From: Mycobacterium sp.
GTDB taxonomy: Bacteria > Actinomycetota > Actinomycetes > Mycobacteriales > Mycobacteriaceae
Direction: 5' to 3'
Length of the DNA: 33,164 bases
Assembly: GCA_020438865.1 (NCBI GenBank)
Contig: JAGQTU010000045.1
Location: forward strand, 1-33,164
Shown in pieces: positions 15,836-22,796 of the stretch. The notes under the pieces were generated by a model, which was not told where the DNA came from, did not search any database, and was given only the letters and a program-made list of their open reading frames with translations. Each line of letters opens with the position of its first letter. The stretch's first letter is position 1. The translations under genes and the position numbers were made by a program.

Positions 15836-15880
15836 CTTGTTGATGGTGCAATCAATAGTGTTGATGTAGTGTTCAACAAG
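15836..15880. promoter_or_regulatory. Probable TetR operator in the divergent permease/regulator gap
   Basis: Outer arms CTTGTTGA (15836-15843) and TCAACAAG (15873-15880) are exact reverse complements. Nested within are TGTTGA (15859-15864) and TCAACA (15873-15878), 8 nt apart. A -10 box for the regulator, TAGTGT (15867-15872), sits between the nested arms. This is the layout of an autoregulated operator that also controls the divergent permease. Confidence 0.6.
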
Positions 15881-15910
15881 AGCAGGCATCCGTCAAGAGG
15901 AAGGACCGAA

Positions 15911-16525
15911 GTGGTCGCGAGCGCTACCCGGGACGCCCGACGCAAGCTGCCGGCCGAGCGGCACGACGAACTGCTGCGCCGCGCGGTGGAGATCAGCCGC
16001 ACCGACGGGCTCGGCGCGGTCACGCTGCGCAAGGTCGCCGCCGACCTCGGTGTCACCCCCGGGCTGGTCAGCCACTACTTCTCGTCGGCCGAGCAGCTGA
16101 TCACCGCCGCCTTCCGGACCGCCGCCGCCGAGGACCTCGACGCCGCCCGCGCGCTGATGGCCGACCAGCCGACACCGACCGCCAAGATCAACGCCCTGAT
16201 GGACTACACCCTGGACGAGTCGAGCATGGACGTCAGCGCGCTGTGGCTGGAGGCCTGGAACCTGGGCCGCAGCAACCCGGCCCTGGCGGCCGAGGCGAAC
16301 GCGCTCACCGAGCAGTGGCTGTCCTGCATCGCCGAGGTGGTCCGCGCGGGCACGGCCGGTGGCGAGTTCCACGTCCGGGACGCCGACGTCGCCGCGCGGC
16401 GGCTGCTGACCATGATCGACGGACTGGGCGCGCAGATGGTGGTGCGTGCGGTGGCCCCGGCCGAGCTCAAGCACATCGCCCGGTCCTACGTGATCTCCGA
16501 GCTACACCTCGGCGTCAGCGGGTGA
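15911..16525 (+). CDS. TetR/AcrR-family transcriptional regulator
   Basis: A 204-residue protein from GTG 15911, with GAGGAAGGA just ahead as Shine-Dalgarno. The helix-turn-helix lies at about 36-58 (AVTLRKVAADLGVTPGLVSH), followed by YFSSAEQLITAAFR, the typical TetR DNA-binding core. The C-terminal ligand domain resembles BetI-type regulators. It diverges from the NCS1 permease, and its probable operator is the palindrome at 15859-15878. Its last 11 bp overlap the 3' end of the hydrolase gene on the other strand. The likely ligand is the permease substrate, which is an inference. Confidence 0.88.
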   Translation: MVASATRDARRKLPAERHDELLRRAVEISRTDGLGAVTLRKVAADLGVTPGLVSHYFSSAEQLITAAFRTAAAEDLDAARALMADQPTPTAKINALMDYTLDESSMDVSALWLEAWNLGRSNPALAAEANALTEQWLSCIAEVVRAGTAGGEFHVRDADVAARRLLTMIDGLGAQMVVRAVAPAELKHIARSYVISELHLGVSG

Positions 16526-17378
16526 CGAAGGAGACGACGGCCGCGCTGAACGCGTCGTTGTCGTCACCGGCGGCGGTGTGCCCGGCATCGGAGAGTTCGA
16601 CGAACTCCGCGGCGGGCACCTTGGCCAGAAACTCCTGCACCCCTTCGGGACTCACCACATCGGAGAGCTTGCCGCGGATCAGCAGAATGGGGATGGTCAG
16701 CTCGACCGCCGCCTGCTCGAGTTGCTCCACGCGGACGAACGGGTCGTCGTTGGTCGGTTTGAGGAATGCCGGGTCCCAGTGCCAGAACCAACGGCCGTCT
16801 CGGTGCCGCAGGTTCTTCTTGAGCCCGTCGAGGTTCTTCGGCCGCTTGCGGTGCGGCAGGTAGGCCGAGATCGCGTCGGCGGCCTGCTCCAGCGTCTCGA
16901 AACCGTGCATGTGGCTGACCATGAAGTCGTGGATGCGCGACGCGCCCTTCTGCTCGACCCGCGGCACCACGTCGACCAGCACCAGCTGGGTCACCTGCTC
17001 CGGGCCGGCCAGCCTGGCGACCAGGATGCTGGTCAGCCCGCCCATGCTGGCCCCGATCAGCGCCACCGGCCTGCCGATCTGATCGAGCACGTTCAGTACG
17101 TCCTTGGTAAGCGCCTCCACGGTGTACTCGCCGTTCGGCGCCCGGTCGCTGTCGCCGTGCCCGCGGGCGTCGAGGGCGATCACGTGGAAGCCCTGATCGG
17201 CCAGTACCTGACCGGTGTTCTTCCAGGAGTACCGGTTCTGCCCGCCGCCGTGCAGCATCAGGATCGTCGGGTGTTGCGCCGCCGAGGCCGCGTCACGGTT
17301 CCACTCGTCGCCCACCAGCGTCAGGTCCTTGTCGCCGCGGAACTCGACGGTGTGCGAACCGCTCTTCGTGCTGCTCAA
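16515..17378 (-). CDS. Alpha/beta hydrolase
   Basis: A 287-residue alpha/beta-fold hydrolase. The oxyanion motif is LHGGGQ, the nucleophile S111 in GASMG, the acid D240 (GKLSDVV) and the histidine H267 (DAGHTAAGD). Conserved ALDARGHGDSDR precedes the nucleophile elbow. No signal peptide is present. The start is a TTG at 17378, with GAGAGG about 7 nt ahead; no ATG or GTG in frame fits the family N-terminus as well. It could be an esterase or C-C hydrolase, and the substrate is unknown. Confidence 0.83.
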   Translation of the reverse strand: MSSTKSGSHTVEFRGDKDLTLVGDEWNRDAASAAQHPTILMLHGGGQNRYSWKNTGQVLADQGFHVIALDARGHGDSDRAPNGEYTVEALTKDVLNVLDQIGRPVALIGASMGGLTSILVARLAGPEQVTQLVLVDVVPRVEQKGASRIHDFMVSHMHGFETLEQAADAISAYLPHRKRPKNLDGLKKNLRHRDGRWFWHWDPAFLKPTNDDPFVRVEQLEQAAVELTIPILLIRGKLSDVVSPEGVQEFLAKVPAAEFVELSDAGHTAAGDDNDAFSAAVVSFVTR

Positions 17379-17497
17379 CGGGCATCCTCTCGGCCGAGCC
17401 TGGCTTGCACGTTACCCAGCGGGGCGCGATGAGTTTTGCCGCCCCTGCCGGTCTGAGTTGTCGGTGCCCGTCGAGGCGCGGAAGGGATGAGGCTGCG

Positions 17498-17971
17498 ATG
17501 CCGACGATCACACCGTCACTGTGGTTCGACGACGACCTGGAGGAGGCGATGGCGTTCTACACGTCAGTCTTTCCGAACTCGTACATCGAGTACGTGCACC
17601 GCTACACCGACGCCGGCCCCGGCACGCCGGGTCAGGTGGTCTCCGCCGGTTTCGTCCTCGACGGCACCCGGTTCATCGGGATCAACGGCGGCCCGGTGTT
17701 CTCGTTCACCGAGGCGGTGTCGTTCGCCATCGAATGCCGCGATCAGGACGAGGTCGACTACTACTGGAATGCGCTGCTCGACGGCGGCCAGGAGTCCCAG
17801 TGTGGTTGGCTCAAGGACCGGTTCGGGCTCAGCTGCCAGGTGGTTCCCACCCGACTGGTCGAGCTGACGAGCGATCCCGACGAGGCCCGGGCCGCCGCGG
17901 CGACACGGGCGATGCTCGGCATGCACAAAATCGTCATCGCAGATCTGGAGGCCGCCGCGGCCAACCGCTGA
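17498..17971 (+). CDS. PhnB-like VOC-family protein
   Basis: A 157-residue protein beginning MPTITPSLWFDDDLEEAMAF. The phrases YTSVFPNSYIEYVHRY, FIGINGGPVFSFTEAVSFAI and CGWLKDRFGLSCQVVPTRL are characteristic of the PhnB/3-demethylubiquinone methyltransferase-like branch of the vicinal oxygen chelate fold. Members are mostly of unknown function. ATG 17498 is chosen because the family starts with this motif and GAAGGGATGAGG lies upstream. The open frame runs further upstream to 17405 without family similarity. Confidence 0.85.
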   Translation: MPTITPSLWFDDDLEEAMAFYTSVFPNSYIEYVHRYTDAGPGTPGQVVSAGFVLDGTRFIGINGGPVFSFTEAVSFAIECRDQDEVDYYWNALLDGGQESQCGWLKDRFGLSCQVVPTRLVELTSDPDEARAAAATRAMLGMHKIVIADLEAAAANR

Positions 17972-17985
17972 CGCTGCTCCCAGGC

Positions 17986-17999
17986 GCTACCGGTAGCCT
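17986..17999 (+). promoter_or_regulatory. 12-bp palindrome overlapping a -10 box
   Basis: GCTACCGGTAGC (17986-17997) is a perfect palindrome. TAGCCT (17994-17999) overlaps its right half and fits a -10 box for the downstream Mce-associated genes. That would leave about 43 nt of leader, ending in the Shine-Dalgarno GAAGGAG before ATG 18049. The palindrome could bind a repressor. Confidence 0.4.
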
Positions 18000-18048
18000 T
18001 TCGCCCGAGCGCGGGCAAATCCGCCCCAGCGCCCGAGAAGGAGCCAGC

Positions 18049-18684
18049 ATGGCCGACGAGGCTGACGTGCCCGAGGGCCCCGAGGACGGCCCGGACGACG
18101 TCGTCGTCGCCGCCGAAGCCGACGGCGATGCGGCCGAGGAGACCCAGGCCGATGTGAAGGCCGATGTGACGGCCGATGCGAAGGCAGGGGCGAAGCGGCC
18201 GTGGTCGCACGTGCGACTAGCGCTCACCGTGGGGCTGGCCGCGGTGGTCGCGCTGGCGGGCCTGACCGGGTGGCTGGGCTACCGCGCCTATGAGGCCCGC
18301 CAGGCCGAGCAGCTCAGACAACAACTGGTGCAGGTCGGCCGGCAGGGCGCGATCAACCTGACCACCATCGACTTCCAGCACGCCGACGCCGATGTGCAGC
18401 GCATCCTGGACTCGGCGACCGACGCTTTCTATGACGACTTCGCCAAGCGGTCCCAACCGTTCATCGAGGTCGTCAAGCAGGCCCAGTCGAAATCGGTGGG
18501 CACCGTCACCGAGGCCGGCCTGGAGTCGGTGAACCGCACCGAGGGTCAGGTGCTGGTGGCCGTCACCGTGCAGACCTCGAATCGCGGTGCGGCCGAACAA
18601 CAGCCGCGGCTGTGGCGGATGCGCCTGACGGTCAAGAAGGTCGGCGACGACGCCAAGGTCTCGAAAGTGGAGTTCGTACCGTGA
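18049..18684 (+). CDS. Mce-associated membrane protein (first of pair)
   Basis: A 211-residue protein with an acidic, Ala/Asp-rich cytosolic N-terminus (1-50), one membrane helix at about 56-78 (LALTVGLAAVVALAGLTGWL) and a periplasmic domain. That domain contains the family phrases DFQHADADVQRILDSATDAF and WRMRLTVKKVG. This is the Mce-associated (Mas) family, which includes OmamA and the Rv1362c/Rv1363c pair. These proteins are linked to Mce lipid importers and help stabilise them. The start is set by GAAGGAG ahead of ATG 18049. It overlaps the next gene as GTGA. No mce operon lies in the window. Confidence 0.85.
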   Translation: MADEADVPEGPEDGPDDVVVAAEADGDAAEETQADVKADVTADAKAGAKRPWSHVRLALTVGLAAVVALAGLTGWLGYRAYEARQAEQLRQQLVQVGRQGAINLTTIDFQHADADVQRILDSATDAFYDDFAKRSQPFIEVVKQAQSKSVGTVTEAGLESVNRTEGQVLVAVTVQTSNRGAAEQQPRLWRMRLTVKKVGDDAKVSKVEFVP

Positions 18685-19313
18685 GCACACCCGAGGACAA
18701 GACCGCCGACGCGGTCGAAGAGGAGAGCACGGCCACCGAGGTCGGCGACTACGAGGCCGAAGCCGAACCCGAATCCGAGGCCGAAGCCGACGACACCGAG
18801 GCCGTGGCGCCGCCGGCTCCCGAACCCGGTAGCCGTCCGGCCCGCGTGCTCGCGTTCGGCGTGCTACCGGTGCTGGCGCTGCTGCTGGGCGGGGCGGCCG
18901 GTTACCTGCGCTACGATTACTCCTCACGCCACGACGCCGACACCGCGGGCACCGAGTCGGTGCAGGCCGCCCGGGACTCCACTATCGCGCTGCTGAGCTA
19001 CAAGCCGGAATCGGTGGACAAGGACCTCACCGCGGCCCGCGACCGGCTCACCGGAAGCTTCTTGGACGCCTACACCCAGTTGGTCAACACCGTCGTCATC
19101 CCGGGCGCCAAGGAGAAGAAGATCTCCGCGGTGGCTCAGGTGCCCGCCGCGGCGTCGGTGTCGGCCAAACCCGATCACGCGGTGGTGCTGGCCTTCGTCG
19201 ACCAGACCGTCGTCGTCGGCAACGACGCGCCGACCCGCACCGCCTCCAGTGTGCGCATCACGCTGGAGAAGCTCGGCGGCCGTTGGCTGATCTCCGGATT
19301 CGAACCGGTCTAG
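18681..19313 (+). CDS. Mce-associated membrane protein (second of pair)
   Basis: A 210-residue protein from GTG 18681, overlapping the stop of the first Mce-associated gene (GTGA), so translation is coupled. It has the same layout: an acidic Glu/Ala-rich N-terminus (15-45), a membrane helix at about 56-76, and a periplasmic domain (RDSTIALLSYKPESVDKDL, RLTGSFLDAYTQL, GGRWLISGFEPV). The two adjacent members probably act together, as in the Rv1362c/Rv1363c arrangement. The role is inferred from the family. Confidence 0.85.
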   Translation: MSTPEDKTADAVEEESTATEVGDYEAEAEPESEAEADDTEAVAPPAPEPGSRPARVLAFGVLPVLALLLGGAAGYLRYDYSSRHDADTAGTESVQAARDSTIALLSYKPESVDKDLTAARDRLTGSFLDAYTQLVNTVVIPGAKEKKISAVAQVPAAASVSAKPDHAVVLAFVDQTVVVGNDAPTRTASSVRITLEKLGGRWLISGFEPV

Positions 19314-19319
19314 CCGACG

Positions 19320-20222
19320 ATGCCCGAGCCGCGCTGGATCGACGTCGCCGCCCCGGCGGTGCAGATTCGCGCGCTCACCTGGGGGCCGGCCGACGGCCCG
19401 ATCGCCTTGTGCCTGCACGGTTTTCCCGACACCGCATACGGCTTCCGCAAGCTGGCCCCCGCGCTGGTGGCGGCCGGCTACCGGGTGATCGCGCCGTTCA
19501 TGCGCGGTTACGTGCCGTCGTCGGTGCCGTCCGACGGCAGCTACCACATCGGGGCGCTGATGGACGACGCACTGCAGGTGCGCGCGGCGTGTGACCCGAC
19601 CGACCGCGACGTGGTGATCGGGCACGACTGGGGCGCCATCGCCGCCACCGGGCTGGCGGCGATGCCACAGAGTCCGTTCGCCAAGGCCGTCATCATGTCG
19701 GTGCCGCCGTCGGCGGCGCTGCGTCCTGACGGCCCAGCGCGTGACCGCGGCAAGCTGCTCCGGCTGCTGCCGGCCCAACTGGTGCGCAGCTGGTACATCT
19801 CCTACTTCCAGTTGCCGCTGCTACCCGAACGCTCGACATCGTGGATTCTGCCGCTGCTGTGGCGGCGGTGGTCGCCGGGCTACAACGCCGCCGAGGACCT
19901 GCGGCACGTCGACGCCGCGATCGGGTCACCGGAGCGCTGGCGTGCGGCGCTGGGCCCGTACCGGGCCACCATCCGCAACACCCGGCCGCCGGCCCGCTAC
20001 GCCGAACTGCACAAGTGGTGGACCGAGCGGCCGCAGCTGCGGACGCTGTACCTGCACGGCAACGACGACGGTTGCATGACACCGGAATTCGCCCCGTGGG
20101 TCCGCGACGCGTTGCCCGCGGGCAGCGACGTCCGGGTGGTCGAGAACGCCGGGCACTTCCTGCAACTCGAGCAGCCGGAGACCGTGGGCCGGCTGATCGT
20201 CGACTTCCTCGGCACCGATTGA
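19320..20222 (+). CDS. Epoxide-hydrolase-like alpha/beta hydrolase
   Basis: A 300-residue alpha/beta hydrolase with the epoxide hydrolase or haloalkane dehalogenase signature: oxyanion HGFPDTAYG, nucleophile D103 in GHDWGA, acid D250 (GNDDGC) and H279 (NAGHFLQLEQP). An Asp nucleophile points to epoxide or C-halogen substrates rather than esters. The start is ATG 19320, 6 nt after the preceding stop, so it is probably in the same operon as the Mce-associated pair. The natural substrate could be an epoxy fatty acid, which is an inference. Confidence 0.82.
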   Translation: MPEPRWIDVAAPAVQIRALTWGPADGPIALCLHGFPDTAYGFRKLAPALVAAGYRVIAPFMRGYVPSSVPSDGSYHIGALMDDALQVRAACDPTDRDVVIGHDWGAIAATGLAAMPQSPFAKAVIMSVPPSAALRPDGPARDRGKLLRLLPAQLVRSWYISYFQLPLLPERSTSWILPLLWRRWSPGYNAAEDLRHVDAAIGSPERWRAALGPYRATIRNTRPPARYAELHKWWTERPQLRTLYLHGNDDGCMTPEFAPWVRDALPAGSDVRVVENAGHFLQLEQPETVGRLIVDFLGTD

Positions 20223-20226
20223 GCCC

Positions 20227-21492
20227 GTGCCCGCGGACCGGGTGATGGCGGCGGCCGACGCGCAGCTGTTCTGGATGTCGGCCAAGGTGCCCAACGACCA
20301 GTTCCTGCTGTTCGGCTTCGACGGGGCACCGGACGACGTCGACGGCGCCGTCGCCGAGTTGCGCCGGCGCGCCCAATCCTGCGGCGAACTACGGCTGCGG
20401 GTCATCGACGACGTGGCGTGCCGTTTCCCGCGCTGGCGATCCGGTGAGGTCGAGCCCGACCAGCTCGTCGTCGCCGAACACCCCGGGGACTGGCAGGGCT
20501 GCCTGGATGCGGTGGCACGGCTCGACCAACTCGACGCCCGCCGGATGGCGTGGCGCGCGCACGTCTTTGCGGGCATCGGCGGGATCCCGGGCGTCACCGG
20601 TCCCGGTTCGGTCGTGGTGGTCCAGATGAGCCACGCGTTGGGGGACGGCTCCCGCTCGGCGGCACTGGCCGGTGCGCTGCTCGGCCGCGCCGAACCGGTG
20701 CCCGCCGGTGGTGCACCGGACGGCGGATGCCTGCCCCGGCGGGCGGTGACCGCGGCGCGGGCACACCGGCGGCTGGTCCGGGACACCGAGGCGGGGCTGG
20801 TGCCACCGCCCGGGCGGAACCGCCTCCCGCTGAGCGTCAACGACCGGCCCGGCGAGCACACCGTGGTCCGCACGGCGGCGGTGCACCGCGACCTGCTGCC
20901 CGGGCCTACGGTGACGGTCGGCGCCCTGGTGGTGATCGCCGAGGCGCTGTCGGGGTATCTGGCCGAGCGCGGCGAGGACGTCACGCAGCTCGGCGCCGAG
21001 GTTCCGATGACCGGGCCGGGAGAGCGCAACGCCCACAACAACTTCCGCAGTGTCGGTGTCGGGCTGTATGCCCAGCTGGAGCGGGGCGCCCGGGCCGAGG
21101 CGATCGCCCGGGAGCTGGCCGGGCACCGCCGCCGCGGGGCGCATCCGGCCATGCGGGCTTCGGCCGCCGCGTTCGCCGCGGTCCCGCCGGTTTTGTTGCG
21201 TTGGGGGATCGGTCAATTCGATCCCGGCAGGCGTTCGGCGGTGGTCAGCGGGCACACCGTGGTGTCCAGTGTGAACAGGGGGCCCGCCGACCTGTCGTTC
21301 GGCGGCTGCCCGGTGGTACTCACCGCCGGTTACCCCGCGCTCTCGCCGATGATGAGCCTGACCCACGGGGTGCACGGCATCGGCGATGTCCTGGCGATCA
21401 GCGTGCACGCCGACCCGGTCAACGTCGACGTGGACGACTATCTGCGGCGGCTGCGCTCCGCGCTGGGGATCAACCCTCGTGGGCGGGCGTGA
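20227..21492 (+). CDS. WS/DGAT-like acyltransferase (DUF1298-type)
   Basis: A 421-residue protein. The active-site motif of wax ester synthase/diacylglycerol acyltransferases (HHxxxDG) appears as SHALGDG at 135-141, keeping the second, catalytic His (H136) and DG but with Ser for the first His. It also has RMAWRAHVF upstream and EVPMTGPGERNAHNNFRS and VVSSVNRGPADLSFGGCPVV later, as in the family. It would transfer acyl groups from acyl-CoA to alcohols or diacylglycerol. The start is uncertain among GTG 20227, GTG 20242 and ATG 20245. It follows the previous stop by 4 nt and overlaps the convergent gene by 23 bp. Confidence 0.72.
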   Translation: MPADRVMAAADAQLFWMSAKVPNDQFLLFGFDGAPDDVDGAVAELRRRAQSCGELRLRVIDDVACRFPRWRSGEVEPDQLVVAEHPGDWQGCLDAVARLDQLDARRMAWRAHVFAGIGGIPGVTGPGSVVVVQMSHALGDGSRSAALAGALLGRAEPVPAGGAPDGGCLPRRAVTAARAHRRLVRDTEAGLVPPPGRNRLPLSVNDRPGEHTVVRTAAVHRDLLPGPTVTVGALVVIAEALSGYLAERGEDVTQLGAEVPMTGPGERNAHNNFRSVGVGLYAQLERGARAEAIARELAGHRRRGAHPAMRASAAAFAAVPPVLLRWGIGQFDPGRRSAVVSGHTVVSSVNRGPADLSFGGCPVVLTAGYPALSPMMSLTHGVHGIGDVLAISVHADPVNVDVDDYLRRLRSALGINPRGRA

Positions 21493-22060
21493 CGTCGGCG
21501 GCCATCAGCAGTTCCTCATGCAGTTCGAACCAGACCGTGTGGTAGGAGTCGACGACGGGCTCGGCCAGCCACACCGTGTCGCCGGACCGGATCTTGCCCA
21601 GCGCCGCCTCGAGCTTGGCGGAGTAGCCGTGCAGCCGCGGAATCTGCTGTCCCGCAGTGTCGATGACCGCCAGCACCCGAGCGTGTACCCGCTCGAGCCG
21701 GGTCAGCACCTCGGCGTCGTAGTCGGCGTCCCGATGGGTGTTGGGCTCACCGTCGCGCAGCGTCCAGTCCGAGACCACGATCTTGAAATCGGCGTTGGCC
21801 AAGCGGAACTCCTCGTAGGCCGTCGCCATCGAGGCCCGGTCGATCCCGCTGCGTTCCTGCTGCAGTAGCCACTCCAGTCGGCTACGGCCGTCCGGGGTCA
21901 GCTTGAGCTTGCGCCCGGCCGGCGACAGCAGGCCCGCCTCGGTCCCGGCCGCGATCGCCTGCGCCACGCTGGCGGTATCCTCGTCGACGGTGGCCGCCAG
22001 GTCGGCCGGGGTCAGTTCGCCCTTGAGTCGAACGGCCTGCAACACCTTGAGTTCAACCAT
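21470..22060 (-). CDS. Winged-helix domain protein, unknown function
   Basis: A 196-residue protein starting MVELKVLQAVRLKGELTPAD. Residues 1-65 form a winged-helix fold (LAATVDEDTASVAQAIAAGT, a wing-like KLKLTPDGRSRLEWLL). The rest is helical, with the phrases VVSDWTLRDGEPNTHRDADY and PVVDSYHTVWFELHEELLMA. It is probably a transcription regulator or a nucleic-acid binding protein with a sensory C-terminal domain, but no named family is recognised with confidence. GTG 22063 is an alternative start, with GAGAGG upstream. Its 3' end overlaps the acyltransferase gene by 23 bp. Confidence 0.7.
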   Translation of the reverse strand: MVELKVLQAVRLKGELTPADLAATVDEDTASVAQAIAAGTEAGLLSPAGRKLKLTPDGRSRLEWLLQQERSGIDRASMATAYEEFRLANADFKIVVSDWTLRDGEPNTHRDADYDAEVLTRLERVHARVLAVIDTAGQQIPRLHGYSAKLEAALGKIRSGDTVWLAEPVVDSYHTVWFELHEELLMAADVTPAHEG

Positions 22061-22143
22061 CACGCCGCCTCTCGCCTGCCGACCCGCTTCCACTCTGCCA
22101 TCCGGGCGCGCGGCGATCGGTAACGGTGTCGGCGGTGATGCTC

Positions 22144-22149
22144 TAAGTT
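22144..22149 (+). promoter_or_regulatory. Candidate -10 box (TAAGTT) for the DoxX gene
   Basis: TAAGTT lies 7 nt before GTG 22157, with no Shine-Dalgarno in between. This fits a leaderless start at the GTG. Confidence 0.45.
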
Positions 22150-22156
22150 TGCAGAC

Positions 22157-22684
22157 GTGACTGCCTACTCGGACGCCGCCGACGTCGGACTTCTCATTCT
22201 GCGACTCGTCCTCGGCCTCACCATGGCCGCGCACGGTTACAACAAGTTCTTCGGCGGTGGCCGCATCAAGGGCACTGCAGGCTGGTTCGAGAGCATCGGT
22301 ATGAAACCCGGCACCTTCCACGCCCGGGTGGCCGCCAGCACCGAACTGTCGGCCGGCCTCGGGCTGGCGGCCGGGCTGCTGACTCCGGTCACCGCGGCGG
22401 GTTTCGTGGCGCTGATGCTCGTCGCGGCCTGGACGGTGCACCGGCACAACGGCTTCTTCATCGTCAAGGAGGGCTGGGAGTACAACCTGGTGCTCGCCGT
22501 CGCGGCGGTGGCGGTGGCGACGCTGGGGGCGGGCAGGTTCAGCCTGGACTACGCGCTGTTCCGCGGCACGAGCTGCTATGACCTGCTGCACGGCTGGTGG
22601 GGCTTCCTGATCGCCGCCGGGTTGGGACTGGCCGGCGGCATCGGTCAGCTGGCGATCTTCTACCGTCCGCCCGCCAAGACCTAA
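22157..22684 (+). CDS. DoxX-family membrane protein
   Basis: A 175-residue membrane protein beginning MTAYSDAADVGLLILRLVLG from GTG 22157. The first helix carries LRLVLGLTMAAHGYNKFFGG, and later segments read ASTELSAGLGLAAGLLTPVT and GFVALMLVAAWTVHRHNG, as in DoxX. In M. tuberculosis a DoxX homologue takes part in a membrane oxidoreductase complex linking thiol and radical stress responses; here no partner gene is adjacent. The TAA stop is followed at once by a hairpin. Confidence 0.85.
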   Translation: MTAYSDAADVGLLILRLVLGLTMAAHGYNKFFGGGRIKGTAGWFESIGMKPGTFHARVAASTELSAGLGLAAGLLTPVTAAGFVALMLVAAWTVHRHNGFFIVKEGWEYNLVLAVAAVAVATLGAGRFSLDYALFRGTSCYDLLHGWWGFLIAAGLGLAGGIGQLAIFYRPPAKT

Positions 22685-22755
22685 TTCCGCGAGCAGACAC
22701 GGAGGAGCCCGCGTTCCGGTGTGTCGCGGGACTTCTGCGTCTGCACGGCGCGGAA
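22685..22755 (+). terminator. Branched hairpin after the DoxX gene
   Basis: Stems TTCCGCG (22685-22691)/CGCGGAA (22749-22755) and GCAGAC (22693-22698)/GTCTGC (22739-22744) enclose an inner stem CCCGCG (22708-22713)/CGCGGG (22725-22730). It starts directly after the DoxX stop codon. It probably ends that transcript before the KstR-type promoter at 22772. Confidence 0.55.
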
Positions 22756-22771
22756 AGTGATTCCGCAAACC

Positions 22772-22789
22772 TAGAACACGTTCTAGTCT
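22772..22789 (+). promoter_or_regulatory. KstR-type operator overlapping a leaderless -10 box
   Basis: TAGAACACGTTCTA (22772-22785) matches the KstR operator consensus TnnAACnnGTTnnA at every fixed position, and its flanks extend the symmetry to CTAGAAC/GTTCTAG. TAGTCT (22784-22789) fits a -10 box, 7 nt before ATG 22797. A repressor bound here would block RNA polymerase. KstR controls cholesterol catabolism genes in mycobacteria. Binding here is inferred from the motif alone. Confidence 0.65.
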
Positions 22790-22796
22790 TGCCCGC

